A stretch of 64,000 nt of DNA from Apodemus sylvaticus. Lineage: Eukaryota > Chordata > Mammalia > Rodentia > Muridae. This document shows positions 31,598 to 43,172 of the stretch, piece by piece (position 1 is the first letter of the stretch; each line of letters opens with the position of its first letter). The stretch is from the NCBI RefSeq assembly GCF_947179515.1, contig NC_067473.1, positions 81,647,069 through 81,711,068 on the forward strand. Direction: 5' to 3'. The position numbers were made by a program, and so were the translations under genes. The notes under the pieces are model-generated. The model was not told the DNA's origin, did no database searches, and saw only the letters and a program-made list of their open reading frames with translations.

Positions 31598-33992
31598 ATG
31601 ACAGGAAGTAATAATCACTATTCCTTAGTATCTCTTAACATCAATAGTCTCAATTCCCCAATAAAAAGACATAGACTAACAGACTGGATAAGGAAACAGG
31701 ACCCTACACTTTGCTGCATACAGGAGACACATCTCAGTTATGATGATACCAAAACCACACAAAGACCCAACAAAGAAAGAGAACTTCAGACCAATTTCCC
31801 TTATGAACATTGATGCAAAAATACTCAATAAAATTCTTGCCAACCGAATCCAAGAACACATCAAAACGATCATCCACCATGATCAAGTAGGCTTCATCCC
31901 AGGGATGGTTCAATATAAGGAAATCCATCAATGCAATCCACTACATAAACAAACTCAAAGAAAAAAACCACATGATCATTTCATTAGATGCTGAAAAAGC
32001 ATTTGACAAAATTCAGCTTCCTTTCATGCTAAAAGTCTTGGAAAGAACAGGAATTCAAGGCCCATACCTAAACACAGTTAAAGCAATATACAGCAAATCC
32101 ATAGCCAACATCAAACTAAATGGAGAGAAACTTGAAGCAATCCCACTAAAATCGGGGACTAGACAAGGCTGCCCTCTCTATATATACCTTTTCAATATAG
32201 TACTAGCTGGAGCAATTAGGCAACATAAGGAGGTCAAAGGGATACAAATTGAAAAGGAAGAAATCAAATTATCACTATTTGCAGATGATATGATAGTATA
32301 CTTAAGTGACCCAAAAAACTCCACCAGAGAACTCCTACAGCTGATAAACAACTTCAGCAACGTGGCTGGTTATAAAATCAACTCAAGCAAATCAGTAGCC
32401 TTCCTATACTAAAAGGATAAACAGGCTGAGAAAGAAGTTAGGGAAATGACACTCTTCACAATAGTCACAAACAATATAAAGTATCTTGGTGTGACTCTAA
32501 CCAAACAAATAAAAGATCTGTACGAGAACTTCAGGTCTCTAAAGAAGGAAATCAAAGAAGACCTCAGAAAATGGAAAAATCTTCCAGGCTCTTGGATTGG
32601 CAGAATTAATATAGTTCAAATGGCCATCTTGCCAAAAGCAATACACAAATTCAATGCAATCCCCATCAAAATCCCAAGTCAGTTCATCACAGATAGAAAA
32701 AGCAATTCTCAAGATCATCTGGAATAACAAAAAACCAAGAATAGCTAAAACTATTCTCAACAGTAAAAGAACTTCTGGGGGAATCAGTATCCAAGACCTC
32801 AAGCAATACTACAGAGCAATAGTGTTAAAAACTGCATGGTATTGGCACAGCGACAGGCAAGTGGACCAATAGAATAGAACTGAAGACCCAGAAATGAATC
32901 CACACACCTATGGTCACTTGATCTTTGACAAAGGAGCTTAAAACATCCAGTGGAAAAAAGATATCCTTTTCAACAAATGGTGCTGGTTCAACTGGAGGTC
33001 AGCATGCAGAAGAATGCGAATTGATCCATCCTTATATCCTTGTACTAAACTCAACTCCGAATGGCTAAAATACCTCCACATAAAGCCAGACACTCTGAAG
33101 CTAATAGAAAAGAAACTGGGGAAGACTCTTGAGGACATCAGTACAGAGGGAAAGTTTCTGAACAGAACACCAATAGCTTATGCTCTAAGATCAAGAATTG
33201 ACAAATGGGACCTCATAAAATTACAAAGTTTCTGTAAAGCAAAGGACACCATCAAAAGGACAAATTGGCAACCAACAAATTGGGAAAAGATCTTCACTAA
33301 CCCTACATCAGATAGAGGGCTAATATCCAGTATATACAACGAACTCAAGAAGTTAGATCCCAGAAAGCCAAATAACCCTATTAAAAATGGGGTACAGTGC
33401 TAAACAAAGAATTTTCACCCGAAGAACTTCGGATGGCTGAGAAGCATCTTAAAAAATGCTCAACTTCATTAGTCATTAGAGAAATGCAAATCAAAACAAC
33501 CCTGAGATTTCACCTTACACCAGTCAGAATGGCTAAGATTAAAAATTCAGGAGACAGCAGGTGTTGGCAAGTATGTGGAGAAAGAGGAACACTCCTCCAC
33601 TGCTGGTGGGGTTGCAAATTGGTACAACCACTCTGGAAATCAGTCTGGAGGTTCCTCAGAAAACTGGGCATGTCACCTCCGGAGGATCCTGCTATACAAT
33701 TCCTGGGCATATACCCAGAGGATTCCCCAGCAGGTAATAAGGATACATGCTCCACTATGTTCATAGCAGTCCTATTTATAATAGCCAGAACCTAGAAAGA
33801 ACCCAGGTATCCCTCAATGGAAGAATGGATGCAAAGAATGTGGTATATATACACAATGGAGTACTATTCAGCCATTAGAAACAATGAATTCATGAAATTC
33901 TTAGACAAATGGATGGAGCTGGAGAACATCATACTAAATGAGGTAACCCAGTCTCAAATCATGGTATGTACTCACTAATAAGTGAATATTAG
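31598..33992 (+). pseudogene. LINE-1 ORF2 (element B), internal deletion, RT core present
   Basis: ORF2 starts at 31,598, runs through Asn14 and Glu43 to QETHLS, then jumps near 31,739 to the segment just before PHKDPTKKENFRPIS. Compared with the copy at 47,305 about 1.4 kb is deleted, removing most of the endonuclease and the linker. The RT part follows with several frameshifts (for example near 31,950-31,990). The catalytic FADD motif of the RT palm is intact at 32,278-32,289, within a 146-codon frame (31,972-32,412). Thumb and C-terminal regions are readable in pieces to the Cys-rich CWQVCGERGTLLHCWWGC segment (33,397-33,795 frame). The stop is TAG at about 33,990. It cannot make a working ORF2p. 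Confidence 0.92.
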
Positions 33993-34253
33993 CCTAGAAA
34001 TTTGGAATACCCAAAACATAATCTGCACATCAAAGGATGTGCAAGAAGAAGGGAGGAGTGGCCCCTGGTTCTGGAAAGACTCAGTGTAGCAGTATAGGGC
34101 AAAACCAGAACAGGGAAGTTGGAAGGGTTGGATGGAGAACAGGGGGAGGGAAGAGGGCTTATGTGACTTTCCGGGAGTGGGGGGGCCAAAAAAGGGGAAA
34201 TCATTTGAAATGTAAATAAAAAATATATCGAATAAAAAATTAATTAATTTAAA
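33993..34253 (+). mobile_element. L1 element B 3'UTR and tail
   Basis: Short 3'UTR with a G-rich polypurine stretch at about 34,110-34,200 (several GGG runs, G-quadruplex prone, a usual L1 3'UTR trait), 'catttgaaatgtaaataaa', and a weak A/T-rich tail. No TSD partner for it is visible at 29,306. Confidence 0.88.
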
Positions 34254-35265
34254 AATAGAACAAAATGGCAACCAACAAATTGAGAAAAGATCTTCACCAA
34301 CCCTACATCCGATAGAGGGCTAATATCTAATATATACAAAGAACTCAAGAAGTTAGACCCCAAGGAACCAAATAACCCTGTTAAAAAATGGGGTACAGAT
34401 CTAAACAAAGAATTTTCACCTGAAGAAATTCGGATGGCCAAGAAGCACCTTAGGAAATACTCAGCATCATTAGTCATTAGGGAAATGCAAATCAAAACAA
34501 TCTTGAGATTTCACCTCACACCAGTCAGAATGGCTAAGGTTAAAAACTCAGGAGACAGCAGGTTTGGCAAGGATGTGGAGAAAGAGGAACACTCCTCCAC
34601 TGCTGCTGGGATTGCAAGATGGTACAACCACTTTGGAAATCATTCTGGCGGTTCTTCAGAAAACTGAACATGACACTTCGAGAGGACCCTGCTATACCAC
34701 TCCTGGGCATATACCCAGAGGATTCCCCAACATGCAATAAGGACACATGCTCCACTATGTTCATAGCAGCTTTATTTATAATAGCCAGAAGCTGGAAAGA
34801 GTCCAGATGTTCCTCAATGGAGGAATGGATACGGAAAATGTGGAATATTTGCACAATGGAATACTACTCAGCAATTAAAAACAATGAATTCATGAAATTT
34901 TTAGGCAAATGATTGGAACTGGAAAATATCATCCTAAGTGAGGTAACCCAATCACAAAAGAATACACATGGAATGCAATCACTGATAAGTGGATATTAAT
35001 TAGTCCAGAAGCTCTGAATACCCAAGACATAAGTAGCATATAAAATGACTCACTTGAAGAAGTAACGAGAGGGCCCTGATCCTGGAAAGGCCTGATTCAG
35101 CATTGTAGGGGAGTACCAGGACAGAGAAAAAGGAGGGAGGTGATTGGAGAATGGGTGGAGAGAAGGCTTATGGGACATATGGGAAGTGGGGAATCGGAAA
35201 AGGGGAAAGCATTGGGAATGTAAACAAAGAATTTAGATAATAATAAATAATAATAATAATAAAAG
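34254..35265 (+). pseudogene. LINE-1 ORF2 3' end and 3'UTR, probable end of element A
   Basis: Homology restarts at 'acaaaatggcaaccaacaaattg', late in ORF2 (about nt 3,055 of a ~3.8-kb ORF2). It encodes the C-terminal segment, including a damaged Cys-rich motif, and reaches an ORF2 stop at about 35,000. The 3'UTR is of the older type also seen at 59,700-59,961 ('gggccctgatcctggaaagg', 'gagtaccaggacagagaaa'), not the type of element B. The A-rich/TAA-rich tail ends at about 35,265 and is followed by the possible TSD at 35,266-35,281. This suggests it is the far end of the host element A whose start is at 25,628. Confidence 0.8.
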
Positions 35266-35281
35266 AATGTCCAGGTACAAC
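35266..35281 (+). repeat. Candidate outer TSD of the L1 nest, right
   Basis: 'aatgtccaggtacaac', 14 of 16 bases equal to 25,611-25,626, directly after an L1 A-rich tail. Confidence 0.65.
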
Positions 35282-36149
35282 CAAAATGTAGAAAATGGGG
35301 GAAATGGGTGGTTAATTAGCTTAGATGCCACTGACAACCTTTATATATAATATATTATAGGGGTGATCAATACTGTTTAAATCTGGCTACGAACTCCCTT
35401 TTGCTCAGCAAAATATACTGACATCTATAATGATTTAAAAAAAAAAACTATCATTGAAAAGTAGAAGTAAAAAATCCAATGACATAAAATGCTGATGTTG
35501 TTTACTGGAAAGTTAATAAAAGGTGGTATTTTTCAGAAGGGTTTCCAGTTACTGTATAGCATACATGTGTGGGATGCTCCTTAGAGCTGTTTGACTTTTC
35601 TTAGCTGAGCTAGGGAAACAAGGAGATACAGTCTGTGGGGTGGGGATAGGGGTTGCCTAGATGGGAAGACAGTGAGAAGGGCCAGGACAGCAGAGTGCAG
35701 CTTCCTCCATACATAGTGAGTTGAGAGTACTGCGGACGCCTTCCCTAGGAAGACAGACAGTGATCTAATGAGAGCTGGCCATGCTTTATGTGAGGCTGAG
35801 AATGTTCCAGATGAAGGCAACAGAGTCCCTTCCTTACCTCTCTGTTCTTTCAGGACCACACACATTGCTGGAATTTAAAAACAACTGGACAAAGGCAGGC
35901 AAATGTTGTCAGACGTGCTGAATTTGAATTTCAACATCCTAGAACACCATTATGTGTGGGCCTTATATTTAATTTTGGGAGATTATCAACTGGAATTTAA
36001 GCAGTCTGACTAACATAGGCAACTCCTCATAGGCTGTTTGAAGAGTGGGGAAGAGGATACTAGACAAGAAATAGAGTAGGATCTATAGTTGTGCACAAAG
36101 GCTAGAAGTAATGACGAACAAGGTTTAATATGGTACTTTAGGCTATTAA
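35282..36149. other. No gene seen
   Basis: Unique-looking sequence. 35,580-35,860 is somewhat GC-richer and gives a 94-codon minus-strand open frame without a recognisable domain. Confidence 0.4.
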
Positions 36150-36240
36150 ACGGACACATGCTGGTAATCCCAGCACGAAAGAAGCTGAAGCAGGAGGACC
36201 ACAACTCCCAGGCCAGAATAGGCTACATGATAAGACCCTG
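36150..36240 (+). mobile_element. B1 SINE fragment
   Basis: 'acacatgctggtaatcccagcac', 'gaagctgaagcaggaggac', 'caggccagaataggctacatg': a shortened, diverged 7SL-derived B1. Confidence 0.7.
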
Positions 36241-36539
36241 GCCCTCTCCATGCAGTACCCCGCCCCCGAAAAAAAGACCATTTATGGCTGCTCGGAACTC
36301 CTCTGCATATCCCCCTACGTCTCTAAGACTTCTGTGAGCCACTACTACACTTGCCAGAAGGAGCCAATGGCCCCCTCAGACATCACATAACTAAAGCATT
36401 ATACAATGAGGATGCGGGCACGCAAGAGGAGTCACAGTCTAACACCAGAACCATGAGGTGACAAGGAGAAAGAATGTAGTTGGTTCTCAGGCTCACGGTA
36501 GGGAAGGCAGCTTGATTTCAATCTGGCTAAACATTAAAC
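36241..36539. other. No feature recognised
   Basis: Short unique-looking stretch. Confidence 0.35.
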
Positions 36540-37110
36540 AAAATTAAAAGAGGCCTCAGAAATTACTGAACTCTGCAAGCCCAATTTTACAATCAGAATG
36601 GAATAGACAATTTTCTAGGAAAACAGAATTTCCCTAATAGTCCTTGAGAAAAAAAACAAAATATAAATATCCCAGCTTCTGAGAGAAGGTAAAAACTTAA
36701 AAACAAAAGCAAACCAAACAAACCAACACAACTACAGCAAAATAAAGCATTAAGCCCCACTGTTTCCTAGAATATTTACATAAATGTTCAAAGATCAGAT
36801 AGCTCAATAATTTTTACTTTTCTAGACTATGGAAAGAAAAAAGAATGTCTAATTTATTTTGGTGGTTTTACATTAATAATAACATCTGATAAGTATTTCA
36901 TGTGCGGTAAACCATATAGGCAAATCTCACTTAAGAAAGTCAATACAAAACTCCTAAATAAAACATTAGCTAGCAGTTGACAAGAGTGCATTAAAACAAT
37001 AATACATCATGTGACTAAAGCTCATTCTGGAATCAGAGATATTGAAATGTTAAGAGTTCTAATTGTTCATTCATATTCATTATCAAAGGGGGGGAAAGTC
37101 ATACTGATCC
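36540..37110 (+). mobile_element. Ancient LINE-1 ORF2 remnant
   Basis: Most convincing at 36,935-37,080, where 'gtcaatacaaaactcctaaataaaacattagctagc', 'agtgcattaaaacaataatacatcatgtgac' and 'tcattcatattcattatc' follow old L1 RT-region order. The left part (from 'ctctgcaagcccaatttta') is weaker. Confidence 0.5.
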
Positions 37111-37507
37111 CTGAGAGGCAAAAAGAACATTTTATAAACTGCAACCCTAGTCTTGATGTAAAAAACAAAATCAAACAAAATAAAAGTCATTAAAAAATTC
37201 CTGAAATATGTATAATGAGATACATATGCATATACTAAATAGACGATAGCACACATATATCCCTTACATAGTACTATATCCCTTAACATAAAATGCATAT
37301 TATTTTCCATGTGTATGCATGTACATTCATGCATACAGCATTTTAATAAAGTCACAAATAATAAGCCTTACTCTTGCTATTACCATTTAACCTAGTTCCA
37401 GAGATGAGAAGAAGGCAGCTGTATATGTAACTAGACATGAGAAGAAATGAGAATAAAAACTGGAGCGAAACATAGAAAATGGGGGGTCGCTTGGTGAATT
37501 TTGTATA
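37111..37507. other. No feature recognised
   Basis: AT-rich sequence with palindromic ATATGC/GCATAT-type words near 37,200-37,340. No gene. Confidence 0.4.
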
Positions 37508-37770
37508 ATTGGGGAGATGGCTTGCTTATACCCAAGCATAAGGATTAGAGTTCAGGTCCCCAGGACCCATCTACAATCCCACATCAGGGAGGCAGAGACA
37601 GGGGGTCCTAGGGCAAGCTGGCTAGCTAGACTAGATAGAATTGACAAGCTCTGAGTTCTGCAGGAGACCCTTCACAGTAAGAAAATGGAGAGCAATCAAA
37701 GATGGCATCTGACTTCCAGTTCAGAGGCCTCAACGTGTGTACAGATGTGTGTGTGTGTGTGTGTGCGCAT
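37508..37770 (+). mobile_element. B4-like SINE with (TG)n tail
   Basis: Begins with a tRNA/ID-like head ('ggggagatggcttgctta', 'agagttcaggtccccagg'), followed by a B1-like part ('caatcccacatcagggaggcagagacaggg') and 'aaagatggcatctgacttcc', the ID+B1 fusion layout of B4. A (TG)n stretch at about 37,747-37,765 ends it. Confidence 0.65.
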
Positions 37771-37859
37771 GCATGCTTCTCTTCTTTTGCTGTTGCCGGT
37801 GTGGAATTATCTATTTCTTGTATTTTCTTGGGTATAGCCCTCCTTGTAAAAAACACTGC

Positions 37860-37868
37860 CTATAAGAG

Positions 37869-37937
<69 letters not shown>

Positions 37938-38165
37938 GTCTGTCTGTCTCTCTCTCTCCCTTTCTCTGCCTCCACTACCCTCTTAACTCCCCTCCGCATG
38001 CCCTTAATAAACTCTTTTCTATACTATACCAACATGTGGCTGGTCTTTCTGGGGGAAATGATGCCTTAGCACAGGCCCACCGAGGGACCCCCTCCCACAT
38101 ACCTGACTACACCCCCATAGAACATACCCCCCTCTATTTATCTTTTTATAAACACAACAATGTAG
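37860..38165 (+). mobile_element. RMER1-like rodent repeat with expanded (CT)n
   Basis: A (CT)n run at 37,872-37,960 with TGTC units precedes 'cttaataaactcttttctata' and 'aacatgtggctggtctttctggggg', 'atgccttagcacaggccc' and 'tttttataaacacaacaatg'. I recall this combination from RMER1-type rodent repeats, but the name is uncertain. Confidence 0.45.
37872..37960 (+). repeat. (CT)n microsatellite
   Basis: About 31 CT units followed by TGTC and CT units. Polypyrimidine on plus, polypurine on minus. Confidence 0.96.
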
Positions 38166-38596
38166 GCTCTTTGAAGGACATTCATGCTGCTGAATTTTTA
38201 TTTTAAAGATGCCAAAATAAGGTGAGTGAAGAGGAAAGGATAAATAAATATAATCATAATGTAAATAGCACACAGTAAGATGTTAATGGCAATATCTAGG
38301 TGGCAGGCAGTGGAGTGCTTGCTGGGAAATTCTTTCAATTTTGCCCCAATTTTAACTTTTAGTGATGAAAAATTTAAGAACAGAAAAACTTTAACATGTA
38401 TTATATGGATAAATCTTATAGGCATAGTGTTCATGAACAGGACTTAGTGTTGTCAAACTTACAATGAAAGAATTAATGGGTAGAAAGTTTCAGTGCAGAA
38501 GATGAGAGATCTGTGGTGGGTAGTAGTGACAGCTGCACAACCAGGTGCATGTGCTCAGTACCCCTGCACTGTGCATTTAAAGTGGTAGAGAAGATG
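38166..38596. other. No gene; weak old L1 3' end at right
   Basis: 38,440-38,590 ends 'ctgcactgtgcatttaaagtgg', resembling the end of old mammalian L1 3'UTRs ('ctgaactgtacacttaaaaatgg' type). Low confidence. Confidence 0.35.
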
Positions 38597-38705
38597 CAGG
38601 TGTGGTGGTGCACACTAGTAACTCCAGTGTTCAGGAAGTAGAGGCAGGGATTAGAAGTTCAAAGATGTCCTCCACTAAACAGCCAGTTCAAGACCAGTCT
38701 GTCTT
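38597..38705 (+). mobile_element. B1 SINE
   Basis: 'gcaggtgtggtggtgcacac', 'gtaactccagtgttcagg', 'gtagaggcagggattagaag', 'ccagttcaagaccagtctg': a full-order B1 with an insertion. Its tail has grown into a purine-rich GAAAG/GGGA repeat to about 38,790. Confidence 0.78.
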
Positions 38706-38795
38706 GGAAAGGAAAGAAAAGGAAAGGAAAGAAGAGGAGCGGGAAAGGGAGGGAGAAGGGAGGGTAAGGGAGGGGAGGGGAGGGGAGGAGAAAGA
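38706..38795 (+). repeat. Purine-rich (GGAAA)/(GGGA) repeat
   Basis: B1 A-tail expansion, nearly all purines. Confidence 0.9.
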
Positions 38796-39218
38796 AACAA
38801 GTTATATTTACATGTGTGTATGATAAGCATATATGAATGTTTATATAAACATATATATTATATATTACAATGTTGACATTGATACTTCTTTTTAACACAC
38901 TTAACAAAAATAAAATGTTTAAGAGTGGAAAAATATAAAAGAAATATAGGCTTTTTAATCTTGGATAAGATTAGAGGACATTTTAAAAACTACAATTGAG
39001 AATATTATACAATTTTTTTAGGAGAGAAAACTGGAAGCAACTCCCAAAATTACCAACTGCTTCGTTAGTATATCCTACAGGTATAAATCACTACCACTAG
39101 CTGTTTGACATTTTTGCCAGGAATCTGCACAATATTATTTTAGTACATTTGTATAGTACTTAATTACTGCAGCAAATCTTAATATTCTTAATATAGTATG
39201 TAATATATATATAAATAA

Positions 39219-39250
<32 letters not shown>

Positions 39251-39769
39251 TTCCTGGTAATCTATAACATACTTAACATGTTGTATATAAGTAATAATAC
39301 ATTACATATTCTAATAATATATTTAGCATTTTATATTCATTACTTTATGTAATGTAACTATTTATAAATACATTTTCAATTTATGCTAGAATACAAATTG
39401 TAACCATACTGTGTATTTAGAGCAAAAACATTCCTCAGAAAAGAGGGACTCTCACCTTATATTTGCATTTTCATCAAGTCACTGCTTCCCAACAGAATAG
39501 AAATCCAAATGTCACAATAAACTCCAAACTTGACACTGCTACAGTCATCAGTACTTGCCTTGTAAAGTCCCCAGTGACTGGATTATTCACAGATTCCAAA
39601 GGTGCTATAGTACAAACAGCTTGGGCACTGGGGAAGGTTATTGCAAATGGCATTAATAAAGATGGTAATGCTAGCAAATAAAATACACACATAGATTCAC
39701 AGGTCATAGAATGTAAAAATTGAAAAGTAATATCCTAAATTAATATATTCTCTTCAACTCATGACTTCT
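38796..39769. other. AT-rich sequence, (TA)n at 39,197-39,251; no gene
   Basis: An alternating TA stretch at 39,197-39,251 sits in very AT-rich DNA (38,820-39,400). No ORF with recognisable content; a 72-codon frame at 39,463-39,681 is not identifiable. Confidence 0.5.
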
Positions 39770-40211
39770 AAATTGTGGAGAGCTTTTTGGAGCCTCACTT
39801 CTACAAACTTGGCAGGAATTTGAAAACATGCCAGGAAAAACTAAATTCAAGGCAGGAATATGACTTTGGGCTAAGACTCAGGAAACAGGCTCAGATTAAG
39901 AACATTTCCAGATGTCAGGTGCAAACTCCTCAGCCAGTCCCACATCACCCAGAGGAAGCTCCACTCCCAGGCACTCTAACACACCCAGGATCCCAGGATC
40001 ACAGGAGCTTGGTCACATCAGGATCTCAGGGCTGAAGAGGCAGCTTGACTCTTAAGAACTCGGACAGACCCAGGATTTCAGGATCACCAGATCCCAGAAT
40101 CACAGGATCACGGAGACAGCTTGACTCTGAGGAGATCTGACACAACTGAGATCACAGGAAGGACAGGCTCCATCAGATATAGTGAGGGCAGGTAGCACTA
40201 GAGATAACCAG
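39770..40211 (+). mobile_element. 5'UTR of an older L1 (element E, Lx-like)
   Basis: Repeated 'cccaggatcacagga' / 'agatcccagaatcacagg' and 'cagcttgactctgagga' phrases, ending 'ctagagataaccagatgg' at the ORF1 ATG. This differs wholly from the 5'UTRs of elements A and B and matches my memory of older murine (Lx) L1 5'UTRs. Confidence 0.75.
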
Positions 40212-41310
40212 ATGGTGGGAGGCAAACTTAAGAACATAAGCAACAGAAACCAAGGTTACTTGGCATCATCAGAACCTAATTGATCCACGATAACAAGTCC
40301 TGAATACACCATCACACTGGAAAAGCAAGATACAAATCTAAAGTCACTTCTCGTGATGATGATAGAGGACATTAAGAAAGAAATAAATAACTCCCTTAAA
40401 GGAAAGCTAGAAAACACAGGAAAACAAGTAGAAGGCCTTAAAGAGGAACACAAAAATCCCTTAAAGAATTACAGGAAAACATAATCAAACAAGCAAAGAA
40501 TAGGAACAAAACCATCCTGGATCTAAAAATGAAAGTAGAAACAATAAAGAAATCACAAAGGGAGACAACCCTGGAGTTAGAAAACAAAGAAAAGAGATCA
40601 GGAGTCATAGATTCAAGCATCGCCAACAGAATACAAGAGATAGAAGAGAGAATCTCAGATGCAGAAGATACCATAGAACACACTGAAAATGCAACAGTCA
40701 AAGAAATTGCAAAACGCAAAGAGCTTCTAACCCAAAACATCCAGGAAATCCAGGACAAAATGAGAAGACCAAACCTAAGGATTGTAAGTATAGAAGAGAG
40801 TGAAGATTCTCAACTTTAAGGGCCAGTAAATATCTTCAACAAAATTATAGAAGAAAACTTCCCTAACTTAAAGAGATGCCCATGAACATACAAGAAGCCT
40901 ACAGAATTCCAAACAGACTGGACCAGACCAGAAAGTCCTCCCGTCACATAATAATCAAAATTCCAAATGCACTAAACAAAAAAAGAATATTAAAAGCAGT
41001 AAGGGAAAAAGGTCAAGTAACATATAAAGGCAGGGCTATCAGAATTACACCAGACTTCTCAGCCGAGACTATGAAAGCTAGAAGATCCTGTATAGATGTC
41101 ATACAGACCCTAAGAGAACACAAATGCTAGCCCAGGCTACTATACCCAGCAAAACTCTCAATCACCACAGATGGAGAAAACAAAATATTCCATGACAAAA
41201 CCAAATTTACACAATATCTTTCCACAAATCCAGCCTTACAAAGGATAATAGATGGAAAACGCCAACATAAAGAGGGAAAGTACACCCTAGAAAAAGCGAG
41301 AAAATAATCT
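40212..41310 (+). pseudogene. LINE-1 ORF1 of older lineage (element E)
   Basis: Encodes remnants of the L1 RNA chaperone. ATG at 40,212. An in-frame stop follows in the N-terminal Ser/Thr/Pro-rich segment ('cctaattgatcc', near 40,278), and frameshifts break the coiled coil at 40,440-40,540. The RRM-like region reads in one frame from 40,529 to a TAA at about 40,817 ('caactttaaggg'). Then a 3-nt-type loss ('aaagagatgccc') precedes the C-terminal domain, which runs from 40,876 to a TAG at about 41,128 (CAG-to-TAG in the normal KCQPR). Motifs MRRPNLRI and MKARRS are visible. The ORF1-ORF2 spacer follows, and homology fades at the first ORF2 codons (about 41,418), so ORF2 is missing. Confidence 0.88.
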
Positions 41311-41418
41311 TTCAACATAACACAACACACAACATAACATCCAAACAAACATAATTCTACCTCTAACGATAAAAATAAGAGGAATTAAGAATCACTTTTT
41401 CTTACTATCTCTTAATAT
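41311..41418 (+). mobile_element. ORF1-ORF2 spacer of element E; L1 ends here
   Basis: 'aatcactttttcttactatctcttaatatg' aligns with the first ORF2 codons of the other copies and then homology stops. No A tail is present, so the missing 3' part was probably deleted. Confidence 0.7.
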
Positions 41419-42963
41419 GAAAATTACTATTACCAACATATCCTAATCGATTGAAATTCAAAAATATGAGAAATTAGAAATTTGTTGGCTGTCACCCAGT
41501 GGTCTAATTTGATAATTGGAGAAATAGATCCAATATTGTACAATCCATACACACGTTCTGCTTGTTTGTATGTGACAGTGTCTTGCTGTGCACCACATAA
41601 TGGTCTTGAAATTATGCTTCTCCTGTCCCAGCCTCTCTATTAGTAGGATTGCTTACTTGGTGTTTGTACACTATACCATGGTTTTCAGAACAGCTTATAT
41701 ATTTCAAAATTATTTATACAGACAAAAGAAACGTAGACAATTAATTTGGGAGGTGGCTTATAAGAGAACAACAAAGAGTGGGACCAAATGTCTCACTTGA
41801 TTTTTTTTTGTAATTATTGTATCAACTTTGAAGAAGATGACCTTATAAGTTACTCTTTCTCTGAGATGAAAGCTTTTCAAACTCATCACAGCCAATGAAC
41901 CAGAATCTTACCCTCACCTAATGTATGTGCTACCCTCCAAGCAGAACCATTGTTCATTGAAACAGTTGATGAATTACTTCACGGATAGACCATCTTAACA
42001 CACACACCATTTCTTAAATGAATATTACCTGTTACCTGTGGGCTGAGAATGATGATAATCACTCAAGTCAAATAGCTTTGATCATAGCAGAAAATCTGTA
42101 TCCAAATAATTGTGCCTACAATTCATTCCTTGATGCATCAGAACTGTCAACTCTTAGCTTAGCTACTATGGAGGTAAAATTCTCTAGTGATATGAAGGAC
42201 ATTGAAATACAGCCTTATTACAATGAACTTCAGTGTCTAAAAATTGTTCTTATTTGGGGTTTGTACCACAATAAGAGCCAAGATTTTTATCTTTACTAAA
42301 ATCAAAACAAACAGGAAAAAAAAAGAATGGGTAAGATGCATTGGTTTTTTATTGTTGTTGTTAGAAACATTGAAGCTGTGAGCATTAGTTGGAATAGGTT
42401 TAATAAGCTTTTAGCTGTAGGGTTTGAATTTGAAGACACATCTTCAGACTAATGCATAATGGAATAATTGAGGTATTTGGGGGGCATGTGATTCCTTATT
42501 GTAATGTGTAAGACTGGAAATATGTTTCTGATATATTGAAAATTTTTTACTTGATGTGGAGAGGAATGTGACTGCTTTTTAAAAGAATGATTAAAAAACA
42601 TAAATAACCTTTAAAAAAAGAACATTTACATTTGAGTTAATACAAAGCTCAGAGCGGGCTCAGGTGAGGCATGGTGGCATTCCTTTTGTCTTGGTCATCC
42701 TGATTAGCCCCTAGAAAGGTGTTTATGGGATTTTATTTATTGCTTTGCTTGTTCCTTGACCCAGAACTGATCTTATTATTTTGCAAGTACTTAAAGTAGT
42801 ATAAAAGTAGACTGGAAAAAATAAACCTGCTTCAGCCTCATGTAGCTGGAGTCATGCTACAGTGTTGTCTAATTGGTTTTTTTTTTCTGTTTAATCCTCA
42901 CTCCTGCCCTGGAGAACCTGTTGACTGACTAAGCTGGCTTGGTCAATAAATACTTGTAAAAAA
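41419..42963 (+). pseudogene. Possible processed pseudogene or UTR-like sequence, unidentified
   Basis: Low-confidence. A 93-codon open frame (ATG 42,018 to 42,299) is followed by 650 nt of AT-rich sequence with the look of an mRNA 3'UTR. It has an AATAAA at about 42,818 and a second one in 'tcaataaatacttgtaaaaaaagg' (about 42,943), followed by a short A run. That ending is what a retroposed mRNA would leave. I do not recognise the translation, see no TSD, and cannot exclude plain unique sequence. Confidence 0.25.
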
Positions 42964-43079
42964 AGGAATAAAATAAGTATAAAAATATCCATGTGTATTT
43001 TTTAGTCTCCTCAAGATTTATATAATCAAGTAGGCAAAACAACAACAATGACAACTTAAAAAAATAAAACACAGTTTGA
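42964..43079. other. A-rich spacer
   Basis: A-rich sequence between the candidate above and a B1 fragment; nothing else seen. Confidence 0.35.
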
Positions 43080-43172
43080 GATCAATCCAGCAATTAGAAC
43101 CTGAGGGGCAAAGACTATGGGTACAATGCCAACTTGGGCTACATAGCAAGACTCTATCTTTAAAATATGTAT
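43080..43172 (+). mobile_element. B1-like SINE fragment
   Basis: 'caacttgggctacatagcaagactctatct' and the A-rich end match the right part of B1; the left part is worn. Confidence 0.55.

Noticed and set aside
31972..32412. Frame with FADD reverse-transcriptase motif considered as a retron, group II intron or host RT
   Set aside because: The flanking sequence, motif order and 3'UTR are those of LINE-1.
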